Assembly (NCBI RefSeq): GCF_002022685.1
Contig: NZ_CP019789.1
Location: 1,054,001-1,118,000, forward strand
Direction of reading: 5' to 3'
DNA length: 64,000 nucleotides
From: Bartonella schoenbuchensis R1
GTDB lineage: Bacteria > Pseudomonadota > Alphaproteobacteria > Rhizobiales > Rhizobiaceae
Made by a program: the position numbers and the translations under genes. Below are positions 36,478 through 48,072 of the stretch, one piece after another (position 1 is the stretch's first letter; each line of letters starts with the position of its first letter). The notes beneath the pieces were generated by a model. That model was not told the origin of the DNA, searched no databases, and worked only from the letters and a program-made list of their open reading frames with translations.

Positions 36478-37599
36478 TAAAAAGCTCCTTTCTAATGTCT
36501 GATAATGACCTTCCTGCAATCAACGCTTCAGCCATATCTGCAAGAACTTTGGTTGCATGAGGTTGCCCAACTTTTTTTGCAGCAAGCGCCTGTTTTTTTA
36601 ATAAGTCCGGTTCACGACAAGCTTTCGTTAAAAGAGAAGCGAGTATTTGTGCATTTAAATCTTTTTCAGCAATAATTTGAGCTGCTCCCGTTGCAGCAAG
36701 CATTGCCGCATTTTCTGCTTGATCATGATCTAAAGCATGAGGATAGGGAATCAATAAAGCTGGCCTACCAATAACAGCTATTTCACAAACCGTTGAAGCA
36801 CCAGAACGTGACATAATGAAATGAGACCAAGCAATATGTTCAGCCATATTATCAAAAAAAGGAGCAACTTTTGCTTCCACCCCCATATTGCGATAAATTT
36901 GTACCAAATCCATCGCTTCACCACGAACCTGCTGAATAATACGTAAACATTTACGGATATTATTATCAAGTAAAGCAATCGCTTCAGGGACAATTTTTGA
37001 AAAAGCAGAAGCCCCTTGGCTACCACCAAAAACCAAAAAATGAAATGGCTTGTCCTCAGTAGAAGGACAATAAGGAATTTCTGCCGATTTAAGAATAGCC
37101 TCACGAACAGGATTGCCTGTAAGAAACGTTTTATAAGCATAAATTCCATTAGCTGACAATAAACCACCTGCTATTGCATTGACCCTAGATGCTAAAACTT
37201 TATTAGCACGGCCCATAACAGCATTTTGCTCATGAATAAATGTTACACGTTTCGTTAAGGCAGCAATCAAAACAGGTGGAAAGGTAGGATAACCACCAAA
37301 CCCCCCACAAGAACAGGACGTAATTTATAAAAAAGCACCCACGATTGACATATTCCCTTTAACAAACGCCAAAATGTTTTTATAAGTGCAAAAGGATGAT
37401 ACCGTGTTAATGTTGCTGATGAAATAATATGGATATGTTTTTTATCAAAATGGCGCACAAAATACTTCGCTCTTTCATCCGTTACCAAATGAACATCATA
37501 TCCGCGCTGTCTTAATTCAACAGAAAGTGCCTCTGCAGGAAAAAGATGCCCACCTGTACCTCCAGCAACCAAAATAATAACCTTTTTTTTATGCGTCAT
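36461..37599 (-). CDS. murG: Lipid II synthase MurG (frame broken once)
   Basis: Peripheral membrane glycosyltransferase that adds GlcNAc to lipid I. The N-terminal half starts [25 protein letters not shown]. The C-terminal half, in another frame, has [35 protein letters not shown] and the UDP-GlcNAc pocket [24 protein letters not shown]. One extra G in the C6 run at 37301-37306 (plus strand) restores [21 protein letters not shown] and gives 379 residues. Because MurG is essential and both halves are conserved to the edge of the break, a missing base in the sequence is the likely cause. Confidence 0.95.
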
Positions 37600-37610
37600 T
37601 AGGTAACATC

Positions 37611-38746
37611 CTAAACAGTAAGCGGAGGAAAAGCTGAAAACCGCGTTTCTGGCCAACGGCGTGTTAAACTAAGCAAAATACCCATCGAAATAGCAATCGC
37701 CACCATAGATGAACCACCATAAGAAATAAATGGCAATGTCATACCTTTTGGAGGTATCAAATGAAGATTGACTGCCATATTAATCCCCGATTGCAAACCA
37801 ATCATTATCGCCATGCCAGTAATACCAAAACACGTAAATGAATCACGCGTATTCAACGCTATATAAAGTGAACGTATAACAATAAAACCAAAAAGGGCCA
37901 TAATCAATAAACAGAAGATAATACCATATTCTTCAGCTGCAACAGAAAACACAAAATCTGTATGGCTATCAGGAATAATGCGCTTAACTGTCCCTCACCT
38001 GGCCCTTGACCAAACCACCCACCATTTAAAATAGCTTCACGCCCTACATCCACCTGAAATGTATCACCTTCACCTGTCAAAAAACCATTAATACGTTCGC
38101 GCACATGGTGAACAAAAAAATAAGCTAAAAAACCTCCTAAAACCGCTAAAACAACAAAGAACAAAATAATAGTAAGAGGTACACCTGCAATAAAAAACAA
38201 ACCACCCCATGTTGCACTAATCAAAAGTGTTTGACCAATATCAGGCTGTAAAACAAGAAGTGTGCAACAAAGAGCATAAAGTGCAATAGCCAATGTATAG
38301 CGCAACCTACCGTAATGTTTCATTTGATCTGAAAACAACCAAGCTGACACAACCACAAACGCTGGTTTCATAAATTCTGAAGCTTGCAAAGAAAAACCAA
38401 ACAAAGAAATCCAACGCCGTGCCCCTTTTAACTCAGAACCAAATAATAAAGTTGCTACCATAAGAATAAGTGTCGTAAATAACAAAAGAATGGACAAACG
38501 ACGAATATTATGGGGTGAAAAAAAAGAAATAGTAACCATAGTAAAAAACGCAAGGATACTAAAAATGATATGCCAACGAACAAAATAAAAACTATCCGTA
38601 ATTCCTATTTTTTTCGCAACAGCGGGACTAGCTGCAAAAGACAACATAACGCCAATCCCCATCACAATCAGACAAGCAGCAAAAATAAAACGATCAATCG
38701 TCCACCACCAATTAGCAATCGGATCTTGATTTGCACGAGTAATCAT
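37611..38746 (-). CDS. ftsW: Lipid II polymerase FtsW (frame broken once)
   Basis: Ten-helix SEDS-family septal peptidoglycan polymerase that works with FtsI. The N-terminal part shows membrane segments starting FIFAACLIVMGIGVMLSFAAS and the motif WGGLFFIAGVPL. The C-terminal part, in another frame, has SHTDFVFSVAAEEYG, the FtsW/RodA signature, and LPFISYGGSSM. One extra G in the run at 37992-37994 gives GPGEGTVKRIIPDSHTDF and a 378-residue protein. The ATG at 38746 (MITRANQDPIANWWW) is preferred; the frame is open further upstream. Confidence 0.94.
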
Positions 38747-38874
38747 CACCTTCACTTCATCCTTTTTATCATTCCACTCAAAGCGATATGATGTTTCTAT
38801 TTTTTTTGGCAAGCATTTCAAAAACTAAATTACACTAAAAAAGATTCTGGATTATTAATAGTAGAATAATTTTT

Positions 38875-40280
38875 TTATAATTCGTTTTCCTTCAACTGCC
38901 TAACCAAAGAAATAAAAGTCTCTCCACGCATTTCATAATTTTTGAATTGATCATAACTCGCACAAGCTGGCGAAAACAAAACCACAGCTTCTTTTACATT
39001 AGCATGAGTTGCATCAATAGCCGCTTCCTGCACTGCATTTTCCAAAGTTAAGCTCATTGAAAAAGGAAAAGCAGAGCCAATAGTGCGGGCAAAATCCTCT
39101 GCAGCAGCACCAATTAAATAAGCTTTATGAATTTTATCAAAAAATCCTTTTAAGGGAGCAATTCCACTTTCTTTTGCCTGCCCTCCAGCAATCCAAAAAA
39201 TATCGTTAAAAGTAGCAAGCGCGCAAGCTGATGCTTCCGCATTAGTAGCTTTACTATCATTAATAAACAAAACCGATCCCATTTTGCGTACCTGCTGCAT
39301 ACGATGGGCAAGCCCCATATAACTTGCTAAATGCTTCTCTATATGCGGATCAGTAATTTTTAACACCTGCAATGTCGCTAAAACCATAAGAGCATTTTGC
39401 ACATTATGGGCACCGCGTAACGAAGTTATTGTAGCAAGATCTGCAAGCAAACAACGCTGCCCATGGCTAATAGAAAAAAGTTTGGTTCCTTCTGCATAAA
39501 AACCATCATCAATACAGTGTTCTTTAGAAATTGCCTTAACTTGATGCCCCTTATTTACAAGTTGTTGATATAAAACCTGACAGGCGGCATCATCAACTGA
39601 AACAAGAGCATGAGAAGCTTTAGAAACTAAACGCCCTTTGACTTGCGCATAATGAGTAAAACTGCCATGTCGGTCAATATGATCAGGTGTTAGATTTAAC
39701 AAAAGACCAACTGTAGGTTGAAGAGAAGGACTTAAGTCAATCTGAAATGATGAACATTCAATAACATAAATACGTTTTTTAACAAATGGCTTAAGAGTTA
39801 ATATCGCCGTTCCAATATTTCCTCCCATTTGTACATCATAACCCATCTTGTCTAAAAGATGGGCAAGTAAAGTAGTAGTGGTCGATTTACCATTCGTACC
39901 TGTAATAGCAATAAATGGAACATCCTGATCACAAAAACCATGTTGACGTAAAAAATGGTTCCGTGCACGAACAAATAGTTCAATATCACCAATAATTTCT
40001 ATACCTGCCTGACGTGCTTTATCAACCGTCCAATGAGATTGAGGGTGAGTTAAAGGTACCCCAGGCGCTAAAATCAATGCAACAAATTCTGACCAATCTT
40101 CATAACGAAGATCTCTCGTTGGGATATTTTCTCTACAAGCAGCTTCTACGCTAGAAGGATTTTCATCCCACCCAATCACTTCAGCTCCACCAGTAATCAG
40201 TGCTTGCGCTGTAGCTAATCCCGACTGCCCTAGTCCAAATAAAGCAACTTTTGACCTTTATAACATTCAACTGAAATCAC
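38875..40280 (-). CDS. murD: UDP-MurNAc-L-Ala--D-Glu ligase (frame broken once)
   Basis: Adds D-glutamate to UDP-MurNAc-L-Ala. The P-loop is [33 protein letters not shown] and [10 protein letters not shown] are Mur-ligase signatures, and [18 protein letters not shown] ends the protein. The main frame has no start before residue 35 of the family. One extra base at about 40248 joins it to an upstream GTG at 40280, giving [25 protein letters not shown], with the Rossmann glycine motif, and 468 residues. With that start it begins 4 bases after the mraY stop, as expected for tightly packed mur genes. Confidence 0.93.
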
Positions 40281-40284
40281 AATC

Positions 40285-41355
40285 TTATCTCAACTTAAGT
40301 GTTGAAAGACCAATCAACGCTAAAACAATCGAAATAATCCAAAAGCGTACCACAACCTGACTTTCAGTCCACCCCTTTTTCTCAAAATGATGATGAATTG
40401 GTGCCATAAGGAATACACGCTTTCTCGTCAATTTAAACCAACCTACCTGAATGATAACCGACAGTGTTTCTAAAACAAAAAGCCCACCGATAACAGCTAA
40501 AACAATTTCATGTTTAGTCGCTACAGCAACAACACCCAACAACCCTCCAAGTGCCAACGAACCGGTATCACCCATAAAAATAGCCGCCGGAGGTGCATTA
40601 AACCATAAAAAACCAAGGCCAGCACCCACAACTGCTCCTAATAAAACAGTCAATTCTCCAGCTCCAGATACATAGTGGATCTGTAAATAATCAGCAAAAT
40701 TTATATTACCCGACAGATAAGCAATTAACGCAAACGATAAAGCAGCAACCATTACAGGAACAATAGCAAGCCCATCAAGACCATCCGTTAAATTAACCGC
40801 ATTACCGGTCCCCACTATAACACAAGCAGTAAAAGGAATAAAAAACCAACCTAAATTAATAAAATAGTCTTTCACAAAAGGTAAAGCCAATCCTGGTGAA
40901 CCAATCTTTACAATAATCACACAAGCAGTTGTCGCAATTAAAAACTCTAAACCCAACCGTGCTTTACCGGAAAATCCCTTGTCTGTTTGCTTTGTCACTT
41001 TAAGATAATCATCATAAAAACCAATTACCCCAAAAGAAAGCATAACTAATAATGATACCCAAAGATAAGCGTTCGATAAATTACACCACAGAAGCGTCGA
41101 TGCCACAATGCCACTCAAAATCATTAACCCACCCATGGTAGGTGTCCCAGCTTTTCTAAAATGGGTCTGAGGACCATCAGCTCGAATTGGCTGCCCCTTT
41201 CCTTGCCGCACTTTAAGAGAAGCAATAATACTAGGGCCAAACAAAAAAACAATTAAACCTGATGTCAGCATAGCTAACACAGTGCGAAAAGTAATATAAC
41301 GAAAAACATTAACGCCTGGCAGCCAATCACTCAACGAAGAAAGTAACAAAATCAT
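40285..41355 (-). CDS. mraY: Phospho-MurNAc-pentapeptide translocase
   Basis: 356 residues with about ten membrane helices. It attaches phospho-MurNAc-pentapeptide to undecaprenyl phosphate, making lipid I. Conserved cytoplasmic motifs are [13 protein letters not shown] (Asp pair), [23 protein letters not shown] and the C-terminal [12 protein letters not shown]. The frame is intact. It lies between murF and murD, spacing 21 and 4 bases. Confidence 0.97.
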   Translation of the reverse strand: MILLLSSLSDWLPGVNVFRYITFRTVLAMLTSGLIVFLFGPSIIASLKVRQGKGQPIRADGPQTHFRKAGTPTMGGLMILSGIVASTLLWCNLSNAYLWVSLLVMLSFGVIGFYDDYLKVTKQTDKGFSGKARLGLEFLIATTACVIIVKIGSPGLALPFVKDYFINLGWFFIPFTACVIVGTGNAVNLTDGLDGLAIVPVMVAALSFALIAYLSGNINFADYLQIHYVSGAGELTVLLGAVVGAGLGFLWFNAPPAAIFMGDTGSLALGGLLGVVAVATKHEIVLAVIGGLFVLETLSVIIQVGWFKLTRKRVFLMAPIHHHFEKKGWTESQVVVRFWIISIVLALIGLSTLKLR

Positions 41356-41376
41356 AGTGCAAAAAACCCGGTAAAA

Positions 41377-42798
41377 TTATAAAGATATCTTTTTATAGCG
41401 ATCAAGAAGAGCCACCACAATACGTGACAAACCAACACTATGAGATGATTTAATCATAATAAGATCGCCTTCTGAAATTTCTTGTAAAATAAGCGGTAAA
41501 AGTTCCTCAATATATTCAGAGTAATAAACTTTGATATAAGTAGAAAGCTCATCAGCCAAAAATTTCATTGCTTTTCCAACTAAAAAAACCGGATTAGCAC
41601 CAGAAATACATATTGGCTTCACCAGATCACGATGAAGCTTTTCACTATAAACTCCTAACTCAAGCATATCACCCAAAATTGCTATTTTACGACCACGTGT
41701 ACCGACTGGTCCCGCAGCAAGAAGATCAAGGGCAGCACGCATAGAAGCAGGATTGGCATTATAACTTTCATCAATTAAATGAAATTCTCCTCCATTTGGC
41801 AAAGATAGTCGATAGCGGTTACCTCTGCCTTTTGGAAGAGAAAAACAATTTAAAGCAAGTGAAACACGTGTTAAATCAGCACCAACTACATCACAAACCG
41901 CTAAAACGCCCAAAATATTTTGTACAATATGCCGCCCAGGAGCACCAATTTTAACCGTTATATCTTGGTTGGAAAAATGCATAGTCATGCAAGAACAATC
42001 TGTCAAAAGATGAATCTCTTTTGCCTGGTAATTAGCACCTTGCGATTCTCCAAAGCTCAAGATTTTTTTTACACCACATTGTTCTGCTTTTTGAACCAAA
42101 CGAGAAAAAAAATGACTGTCCGCATTTAAAAGAGCTACACCTTCATCATCCAGTCCTTCAAAAATTTCAGCTTTTGCATCTGCAATCTCTTCAAGATTTT
42201 TAAAAAAACCTATATGTCCAGCAGCAATATGAGTAATCAAAGCTACATGTGGGCGAACTAATTTTACCAAAGGGCGAATTTCATCCTTATGATTCATCCC
42301 AATCTCAAATATACCATAATCACTATCTGCAGGCATACGTGCTAAAGTTAAGGGAACACCCCAACAATTGTTGAAAGAACCAAGATTAGCATAAACCCTT
42401 CCAACAGTTCCAAGTGCTTGTTTAAGAGCTTCTTTTGTTGTTGTTTTTCCAACAGAACCTGTAACAGCTATAATTTTAGCTTTTGAACGCTCACGTGCTG
42501 CTTGCGCAAGTTTTTCTAACGCTTTTAAAACATCGGGGACTACAATCAATGGGGCAGCTAACATCTTCATTTCAGCCAAACGATTTTGCGCAACCACAAG
42601 AACTCCAGCACCTTTCGCGTAAGCTTGTGCAGCAAAATCATGACCGTCTAGACTATTACCCTTAATACAGAAAAAAATATCACCCTCTATAAGAGATCTA
42701 CTATCAATAGAAATCCCCGAAAAAGTCTCTGGCAAGCATCCAACCGATAGACCATTCATAACAGAAAGAAGTGTCTGTTTATCCCATAAAACTGTCAT
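41377..42798 (-). CDS. murF: UDP-MurNAc-tripeptide--D-Ala-D-Ala ligase
   Basis: 473 residues. It adds the D-Ala-D-Ala made by Ddl to complete the pentapeptide. [20 protein letters not shown] is the N-terminal UDP-binding motif. [16 protein letters not shown] is the P-loop. [30 protein letters not shown] and ILGDMLELG are MurF hallmarks. The start overlaps the murE stop (ATGA). No frame break. Confidence 0.96.
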   Translation of the reverse strand: MTVLWDKQTLLSVMNGLSVGCLPETFSGISIDSRSLIEGDIFFCIKGNSLDGHDFAAQAYAKGAGVLVVAQNRLAEMKMLAAPLIVVPDVLKALEKLAQAARERSKAKIIAVTGSVGKTTTKEALKQALGTVGRVYANLGSFNNCWGVPLTLARMPADSDYGIFEIGMNHKDEIRPLVKLVRPHVALITHIAAGHIGFFKNLEEIADAKAEIFEGLDDEGVALLNADSHFFSRLVQKAEQCGVKKILSFGESQGANYQAKEIHLLTDCSCMTMHFSNQDITVKIGAPGRHIVQNILGVLAVCDVVGADLTRVSLALNCFSLPKGRGNRYRLSLPNGGEFHLIDESYNANPASMRAALDLLAAGPVGTRGRKIAILGDMLELGVYSEKLHRDLVKPICISGANPVFLVGKAMKFLADELSTYIKVYYSEYIEELLPLILQEISEGDLIMIKSSHSVGLSRIVVALLDRYKKISL

Positions 42799-44245
42799 TT
42801 ATTTCGTTCTTTCAAAGCAGAAACTGCTCTTAAATGATCTGAAAAAGGATACGTTGTCTTTCCTATAATTTGACCATTTTCATGACCTTTTCCTGCAATA
42901 ATCAACGTATCTCCAGCTTCAAGTAATCTCACTGCATAATCAATAGCTTCACCACGATCTGCTATTTCCATTGCTCCTGATGCTGCTTGTAAAATATCTT
43001 TTCGAATTTTCGCAGGATCTTCCGTACGAGGATTATCATCAGTAACAATAACAATATCAGCTTTGCTTGCTGCAATTTTTCCCATCAAGGGTCTTTTGCC
43101 CTGATCACGATCACCACCACAACCAAAAACAAGAATCAAACGCCCCAATGTAAAGGGGCGAACAGAAAGTAATACCTGCTCTAAAGCCTCTGGTTTATGA
43201 GCATAATCCACATAAACAAATGCATTATCTTTCGTATTTCCGACCAACTCTAACCGACCAGGTGCTCCTTGTAATTTTTTCAAAGAGCGAAAAACACTAC
43301 TGGGCGGTACATTTGTCGCAATTGCTAAACCTGCAGCCATAAGTGCATTAGTCACTTGAAACTCCCCCGCAAGAGGCAAATCAAATGTGTAAATATCGTT
43401 TCCCATACGACACTCAACACACTGTTTTAAACGCTGATGCTCAATACGATTAATTGTAATAAACTTGCCGCTACGTCCAATCGTTAATACTGGGCGCCCT
43501 GCTCGTGTAACATGATCAATCACCTTTTGTGAATAAACATCATCCGCAAAAATAATAGCGGGTGCATCACATGGCAAAAGCGTATCAAACAATCTCATTT
43601 TAGCACGTAAATAATCTTCCACACATGGGTGATAATCCATATGATCGCGCCCTAAATTAGTGAAAGCTGCTGCTGCCAAACGCACTCCATCAAGTCTACC
43701 CTGGTCAAGACCATGCGAAGAAGCTTCAAGTGCTGCATGCGTAACACCCTCACCAGCAATTTCACACAACAAACGCTGCAACATTACTGGATCAGGTGTT
43801 GTGAGGGAACCATAATCATTACGCTTAGGTGAAACAACACCAACTGTCCCTATGCTAGCCGCACAAAACCCAGCATGCTTCCAAATTTGCCTAACAAAAG
43901 ACACAACCGATGTTTTTCCGCTTGTCCCCGTAACAGCTGTAACAATTTCAGGTTGAACACCATAAAAACGTGCAGCTGCAATGGCTAAGCTATGGCGTAC
44001 ATCTACAACACGCAAAACCGGAACATATACCCCTCAAGGGCACAATTGTAATCTGTAACTATTACTCGTGCACCACGCTTTATAGCATCGTTCACATATT
44101 GCCTGCCATCACCTTGTTTTCCTTGAAGAGCCACAAAAACATAACCTGGCAACACTTGCCGAGAATCTGAACTTATTCCCGTAATTTCAATTGAGGCAAG
44201 ACAATTATCTTCAATACATTCTGTAAATAATGCTCCAAGAAACAT
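42795..44245 (-). CDS. murE: UDP-MurNAc-L-Ala-D-Glu--meso-DAP ligase (frame broken once)
   Basis: Adds the third residue of the stem peptide. [22 protein letters not shown] (N-terminal) and [14 protein letters not shown] (P-loop) are in two different frames. One extra G in the run at 44030-44033 joins them through [17 protein letters not shown], giving 483 residues. GRDHMDYH and [16 protein letters not shown] follow. The specificity motif DNPR in [11 protein letters not shown] indicates that meso-diaminopimelate, not lysine, is added. It lies between ftsI and murF. Confidence 0.95.
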
Positions 44246-44262
44246 GATCGCTTATCTTTATG

Positions 44263-46011
44263 TTAATTGTTTACCGTTGTCTTAAATAATGCAGAATTAT
44301 TAGTTGTACTTAAAGTTAGCTCATATTCTTTTTTAAAATCTGATTTTACTCCAAGAAAACTGGCTGAACGACGAATAATATTCGCAAGCATCGGTGCTGC
44401 ATTCATTGCTGCCACTGCTGAGCGTTTGCCTTCTTCAGGCTGAGGTTCATCAACAATCGTTAAAACAACGTAAGAAGGATTATCCATAGGAAAAGCAGCA
44501 AGAAAACTGTTGAAATTCTTCATCTTAGAATATTTTCCATTTACAACTTTTTCAGCTGTTCCTGTCTTACCGCCAATACGATAACCTTCCACCTTTGCAT
44601 TACGCCCAGAACCAATAACACTATTTAACTGATAAAGGTAGCGCATATCTTGGCTAGTCCGGGGGTGTAACACTTGTTTAGCATGTTGCACAGCTTGTGC
44701 TTCAGTTCGCTTTAAAAATGTGGGTTCAATCAGCCAGCCACCATTCATTAAAGCAGCTGTTCCTACCGCTGTTTGCAATGGTGTTGTTGCCATACCATGA
44801 CCAAAAGAAATCGTCATAGAATCTATATCCCGCCAACGACGCGGCAAAACAGGACTAGCAACTTCAGGTAATTCTGTTGTCATACGGTCAAGTAAACCAA
44901 GACGTTTAAAAAAATCACGATGTCCATCAATCCCTATTTCTAATGCTTCTCGAGCAGAGCCGATATTAGAAGAATAAACAAACACCTCCCACAGCGTTAA
45001 AAAGCGATTTTTCCCATGAAAATCACGAATAAAACGACTATGACTTACTTGAATTGGTTTTGAAGCATCAATGATACTATTTAAATGAAAAACTTCTGAA
45101 TCAAGTGCCATCGCAGTAGTAAAGCTTTTGATAATTGATCCCATTTCAAAAGTTCCAGCTGTCATCCGATTAAGGCGGTCACCTTTAAGAGCATCAACAG
45201 GATTCCCAGGGTCAAAATCAGGCACAGATACCATAGCAACGACCTCACCGGTATGGATGTTTAAAATAACAGCTCCTGCAGCAAGCGCTTTATAGCGCTC
45301 CATCCCCTTCATAAGCTCATCACGCACAATTGCCTGAACACGTATATCAATCGAAAGTTGAACTGGTTTCAACAATGCCTCAGTTGCAAGACCAGCATCT
45401 CGAAGAACACTCAAACCCGTATCATCAATATATTTTTCTATGCCTGCTATGCCTTGATTATCAACATTAACCATACCAAGAATATGCGAAGCTATAGGCC
45501 CACCTGGATAAAAACGACGTACTTCAGCACGAAAACCAATACCTGGAATACCAAGTGCCATAATTTGTGCTTTTTGTGTTGGAGTTAACCCACGTTGGAC
45601 CCAAGAAAAACGAGATTTTCTTTTTAAGCGCTTATAAGTTTCTTGCCAATTAAGCTGAGGTAAAACTGTTGAAATCAATTCTATTGTTTCATCTATATCA
45701 ATAATGCGCCGTGGTTCGGCAAAAAGTGAATAAGTTTCAATATCTGTTGCCAATAAACGCCCATTACGATCAATAATATCAGGTCGAGCAGCCAGCTGTA
45801 ATGCTCCCGGTCCTTTTGCTTCTTCAATCTGGCCACCTTGAAGCCCATAAGAAATAAGGCACTTCGCCATAATACCGTACAAAATAAGAAAACACAGTAG
45901 AGAAAAAATCAATCGTGAACGGTTAAAATATGAGCGATAAATAGGAAGATCCGGGCTGCTCAATTGGTCGTTTAATTTCTTTTTGCGTGAAAACAGGAGC
46001 AATAATCGCAT
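44263..46011 (-). CDS. ftsI: Peptidoglycan transpeptidase FtsI (PBP3)
   Basis: 582-residue class B penicillin-binding protein that cross-links septal peptidoglycan. A cytoplasmic N-terminus and membrane anchor (LIFSLLCFLILYGIMAKCLI) precede a dimerisation domain with RPDIIDRNGRLLATD. The transpeptidase domain has the active-site GSIIK (SxxK), YSSN (SxN) and GKTGTAEK (KTG). The start overlaps the ftsL stop by one base. No frame break. Confidence 0.96.
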   Translation of the reverse strand: MRLLLLFSRKKKLNDQLSSPDLPIYRSYFNRSRLIFSLLCFLILYGIMAKCLISYGLQGGQIEEAKGPGALQLAARPDIIDRNGRLLATDIETYSLFAEPRRIIDIDETIELISTVLPQLNWQETYKRLKRKSRFSWVQRGLTPTQKAQIMALGIPGIGFRAEVRRFYPGGPIASHILGMVNVDNQGIAGIEKYIDDTGLSVLRDAGLATEALLKPVQLSIDIRVQAIVRDELMKGMERYKALAAGAVILNIHTGEVVAMVSVPDFDPGNPVDALKGDRLNRMTAGTFEMGSIIKSFTTAMALDSEVFHLNSIIDASKPIQVSHSRFIRDFHGKNRFLTLWEVFVYSSNIGSAREALEIGIDGHRDFFKRLGLLDRMTTELPEVASPVLPRRWRDIDSMTISFGHGMATTPLQTAVGTAALMNGGWLIEPTFLKRTEAQAVQHAKQVLHPRTSQDMRYLYQLNSVIGSGRNAKVEGYRIGGKTGTAEKVVNGKYSKMKNFNSFLAAFPMDNPSYVVLTIVDEPQPEEGKRSAVAAMNAAPMLANIIRRSASFLGVKSDFKKEYELTLSTTNNSALFKTTVNN

Positions 46012-46415
46012 TACTGCACACCTTTTTGAATAACGTTATCATTTTGAGAAACATGATTTTTAACAAGAAGAGCCTTATCTTCTTCAAAGGTATTTTTCTT
46101 AATCAATTCGTCAATTTGATCATATAAACGTGCTGGAATATCTTTCAATTCTACAATCTGACGAGGTTGTATTATCTCCAAACCTAGTTCTTTTTGATAA
46201 TGTTCTGCAAGTTTTTGCATACGTGATGGTTCTATCATCACAGCCCACTCAGCATGCAAAAGTCTTACCATATTTTTTTCTGCTGTAATCTCCCGTTCAA
46301 GACGATATGCTTCGCCAATTTGTTTTTGGACATCATATTTTACCTTATAAGTAATAGCTGCCATACAAATCATAACAGTCACTAAAACCACATCCAATGT
46401 ACGAAAAAATGTCAT
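46011..46415 (-). CDS. ftsL: Cell division protein FtsL
   Basis: 134 residues with one membrane segment ([17 protein letters not shown]) and a periplasmic coiled coil ([25 protein letters not shown] with [17 protein letters not shown]), the shape of alphaproteobacterial FtsL. It forms a trimer with FtsB and FtsQ. The sequence is poorly conserved, so the call rests on the position between rsmH and ftsI, size and topology. The start overlaps the rsmH stop (ATGA). Confidence 0.9.
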   Translation of the reverse strand: MTFFRTLDVVLVTVMICMAAITYKVKYDVQKQIGEAYRLEREITAEKNMVRLLHAEWAVMIEPSRMQKLAEHYQKELGLEIIQPRQIVELKDIPARLYDQIDELIKKNTFEEDKALLVKNHVSQNDNVIQKGVQ

Positions 46416-47481
46416 TTCTTACTGCCTTTAAAACTGGTAATTTCTGCCAAACCAAACAATTCCATATCCGCTTTAATGACATCCTCTTGAGTACGAATAA
46501 CATCTTCTTGAGTACGTATGCCTACACGTAACTTTGCAGAACGTGCACGAGGATTTTTTTGTACTTCTTCTTCATTTGCAGTCTTCACACCTTTAAACAA
46601 AGGCAAAAATGTTGCTGGACTAGATTTTATTTCAGGAAGATAGCGCGACCTTCCCCCTTCCCCTGAACGAGCAGAAAAAAATTTTTTTACTATGCGATCC
46701 TCAAGAGAATGAAAACTAACAACTCCTAAACGCCCCCCTGCTTTCAAAACTTTTTCAGCAGCCAATAAACCTCGCGTAAGTTCACCAAGTTCATCATTAA
46801 CGTAAATACGAAGCGCCTGAAACACACGTGTTGCAGGGTGAATACGATCACCTGGTTTACGACCAACTAAAACCTCAATAGCATTGGCAAGATCACATGT
46901 ACGCAAAAAAGGACGAATACGACGACGCTTTTCAATCATTCGCGCAATTCGACCAGCATGACGCTCTTCACCCAATACCCTAAACATATGGGACAATTCA
47001 TTGACTTTTAAACAATTAACAACATCGCTTGCTGTAAAACCAGTCTGTGCCATTCGCATATCTAGCGGACCATCTTTTTGAAAAGAAAATCCCCGTTCAG
47101 CTTCATCCAATTGCATTGAAGATACGCCAATATCAAGAATAACTGCATCCACCTTTTCTTCTACCACACAATCCAACTGTGAAAACTCCATTTGCACCAA
47201 ACGAAGACGCGGAAAAAATTGATCAACAAGCAATTGTCCCTCACGGATTGCATGAGGATCACGATCAAGAGCAATAACATCTGCACCTGCATCAAGCAAA
47301 GCACGCGTATAACCCCAGCACCAAAGGTGCCATCAATTACTTTTGCCCCAGCTAATGGTACAAGCGCAGCTAAAACTGGCTGCAACAATACTGGAATATG
47401 GCTTTCAGTTTCGTTACCCTGCCCTGTCAAAATAACCCATCTTGATTTATATTTTTCCGCATCAATAACCACCAATGGCAA
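46412..47481 (-). CDS. rsmH: 16S rRNA m4C1402 methyltransferase (frame broken once)
   Basis: RsmH (MraW) methylates N4 of C1402 in the ribosomal P site. [13 protein letters not shown] begins the conserved part. The SAM motif [20 protein letters not shown] is split between two frames at the run 47313-47316, and one extra G restores it. [25 protein letters not shown] and [15 protein letters not shown] are further hallmarks. Full length would be about 356 residues from a TTG at 47481; the true start is uncertain and may be nearer HIPVLL. Near the C-terminus IRTQEDV is repeated twice in tandem. It opens the division cluster; no mraZ is seen upstream. Confidence 0.92.
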
Positions 47482-47681
47482 ATGATGTCATAATAACTAA
47501 AACCTTAACTTTCACACTTATCTTAACAAAAGAAAATGCAGTTAAAGTTATCCTAATGCACACATTAATTCATTATATTTAAAGAAATGTTATAATTTTA
47601 AAAAACATTTTTAAAATGTGTGCAATTTAAACATAATTTTTTTTGAAAACTTGTGCCAATACTATAAAAATATAAAAAATA

Positions 47682-48070
47682 TCAGTCGGCCTGTAAGCCG
47701 GGTTCTGTATGGTAAAGTTTACACTCTACATGGCAACCATTCATCTGGGACGGATGTTACCATCCGCCTCGTGCAACCTACCCAAATGACTCACCTGGAA
47801 ACCGGCTGCAAGTTAAACCTTGCGCGTCATTTCTATTCGGTCTTGCTCCCGGTGGGGTTTACCTTGCCACACTCATTACTGAGTGCGCGGTGGGCTCTTA
47901 CCCCACCCTTTCACCCTTACCTATAAAAATAGGCGGTTTGCTTTCTGTGGCACTTTCCCTAGGGTCACCCCCGCCGGGTGTTACCCGGCACCGTTTTTCC
48001 ATGGAGCCCGGACTTTCCTCACCTGCTCTTTTAAAGATTGAACAAGCGCGGCTGCCCAGCCGACTGACTT
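47682..48070 (-). ncRNA. rnpB: RNase P RNA, bacterial class A
   Basis: Catalytic RNA that trims tRNA 5' leaders. Read on the minus strand it begins near AGTCAGTCGGCTGGGCAGCC. It contains GAGGAAAGTCCGGGCTCC (P4 and CR-I), CACAGAAAGCAAACCGCC, GGTAAGGGTGAAAGGGTGG, GGTAAACCCCACCGGGAG, and ends AACCCGGCTTACAGGCCGAC. The first and last segments pair to form the terminal helix. About 390 bases, normal for the class. The 3' TTCACC... substrate-binding loop was not examined in detail. The frames over this stretch are not genes. Confidence 0.97.
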
Positions 48071-48072
48071 AA

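Noticed and set aside
36461-37599. Programmed ribosomal frameshifting in murG, ftsW, murE and rsmH
   Set aside because: The sites lack a consistent slippery heptamer plus stimulator, the same kind of one-base loss recurs in many unrelated genes, and no family is known to me to use frameshifting here.
47618-48072. Plus-strand frames over the rnpB region
   Set aside because: The stretch is RNase P RNA on the other strand, with its conserved core sequences and closing helix.
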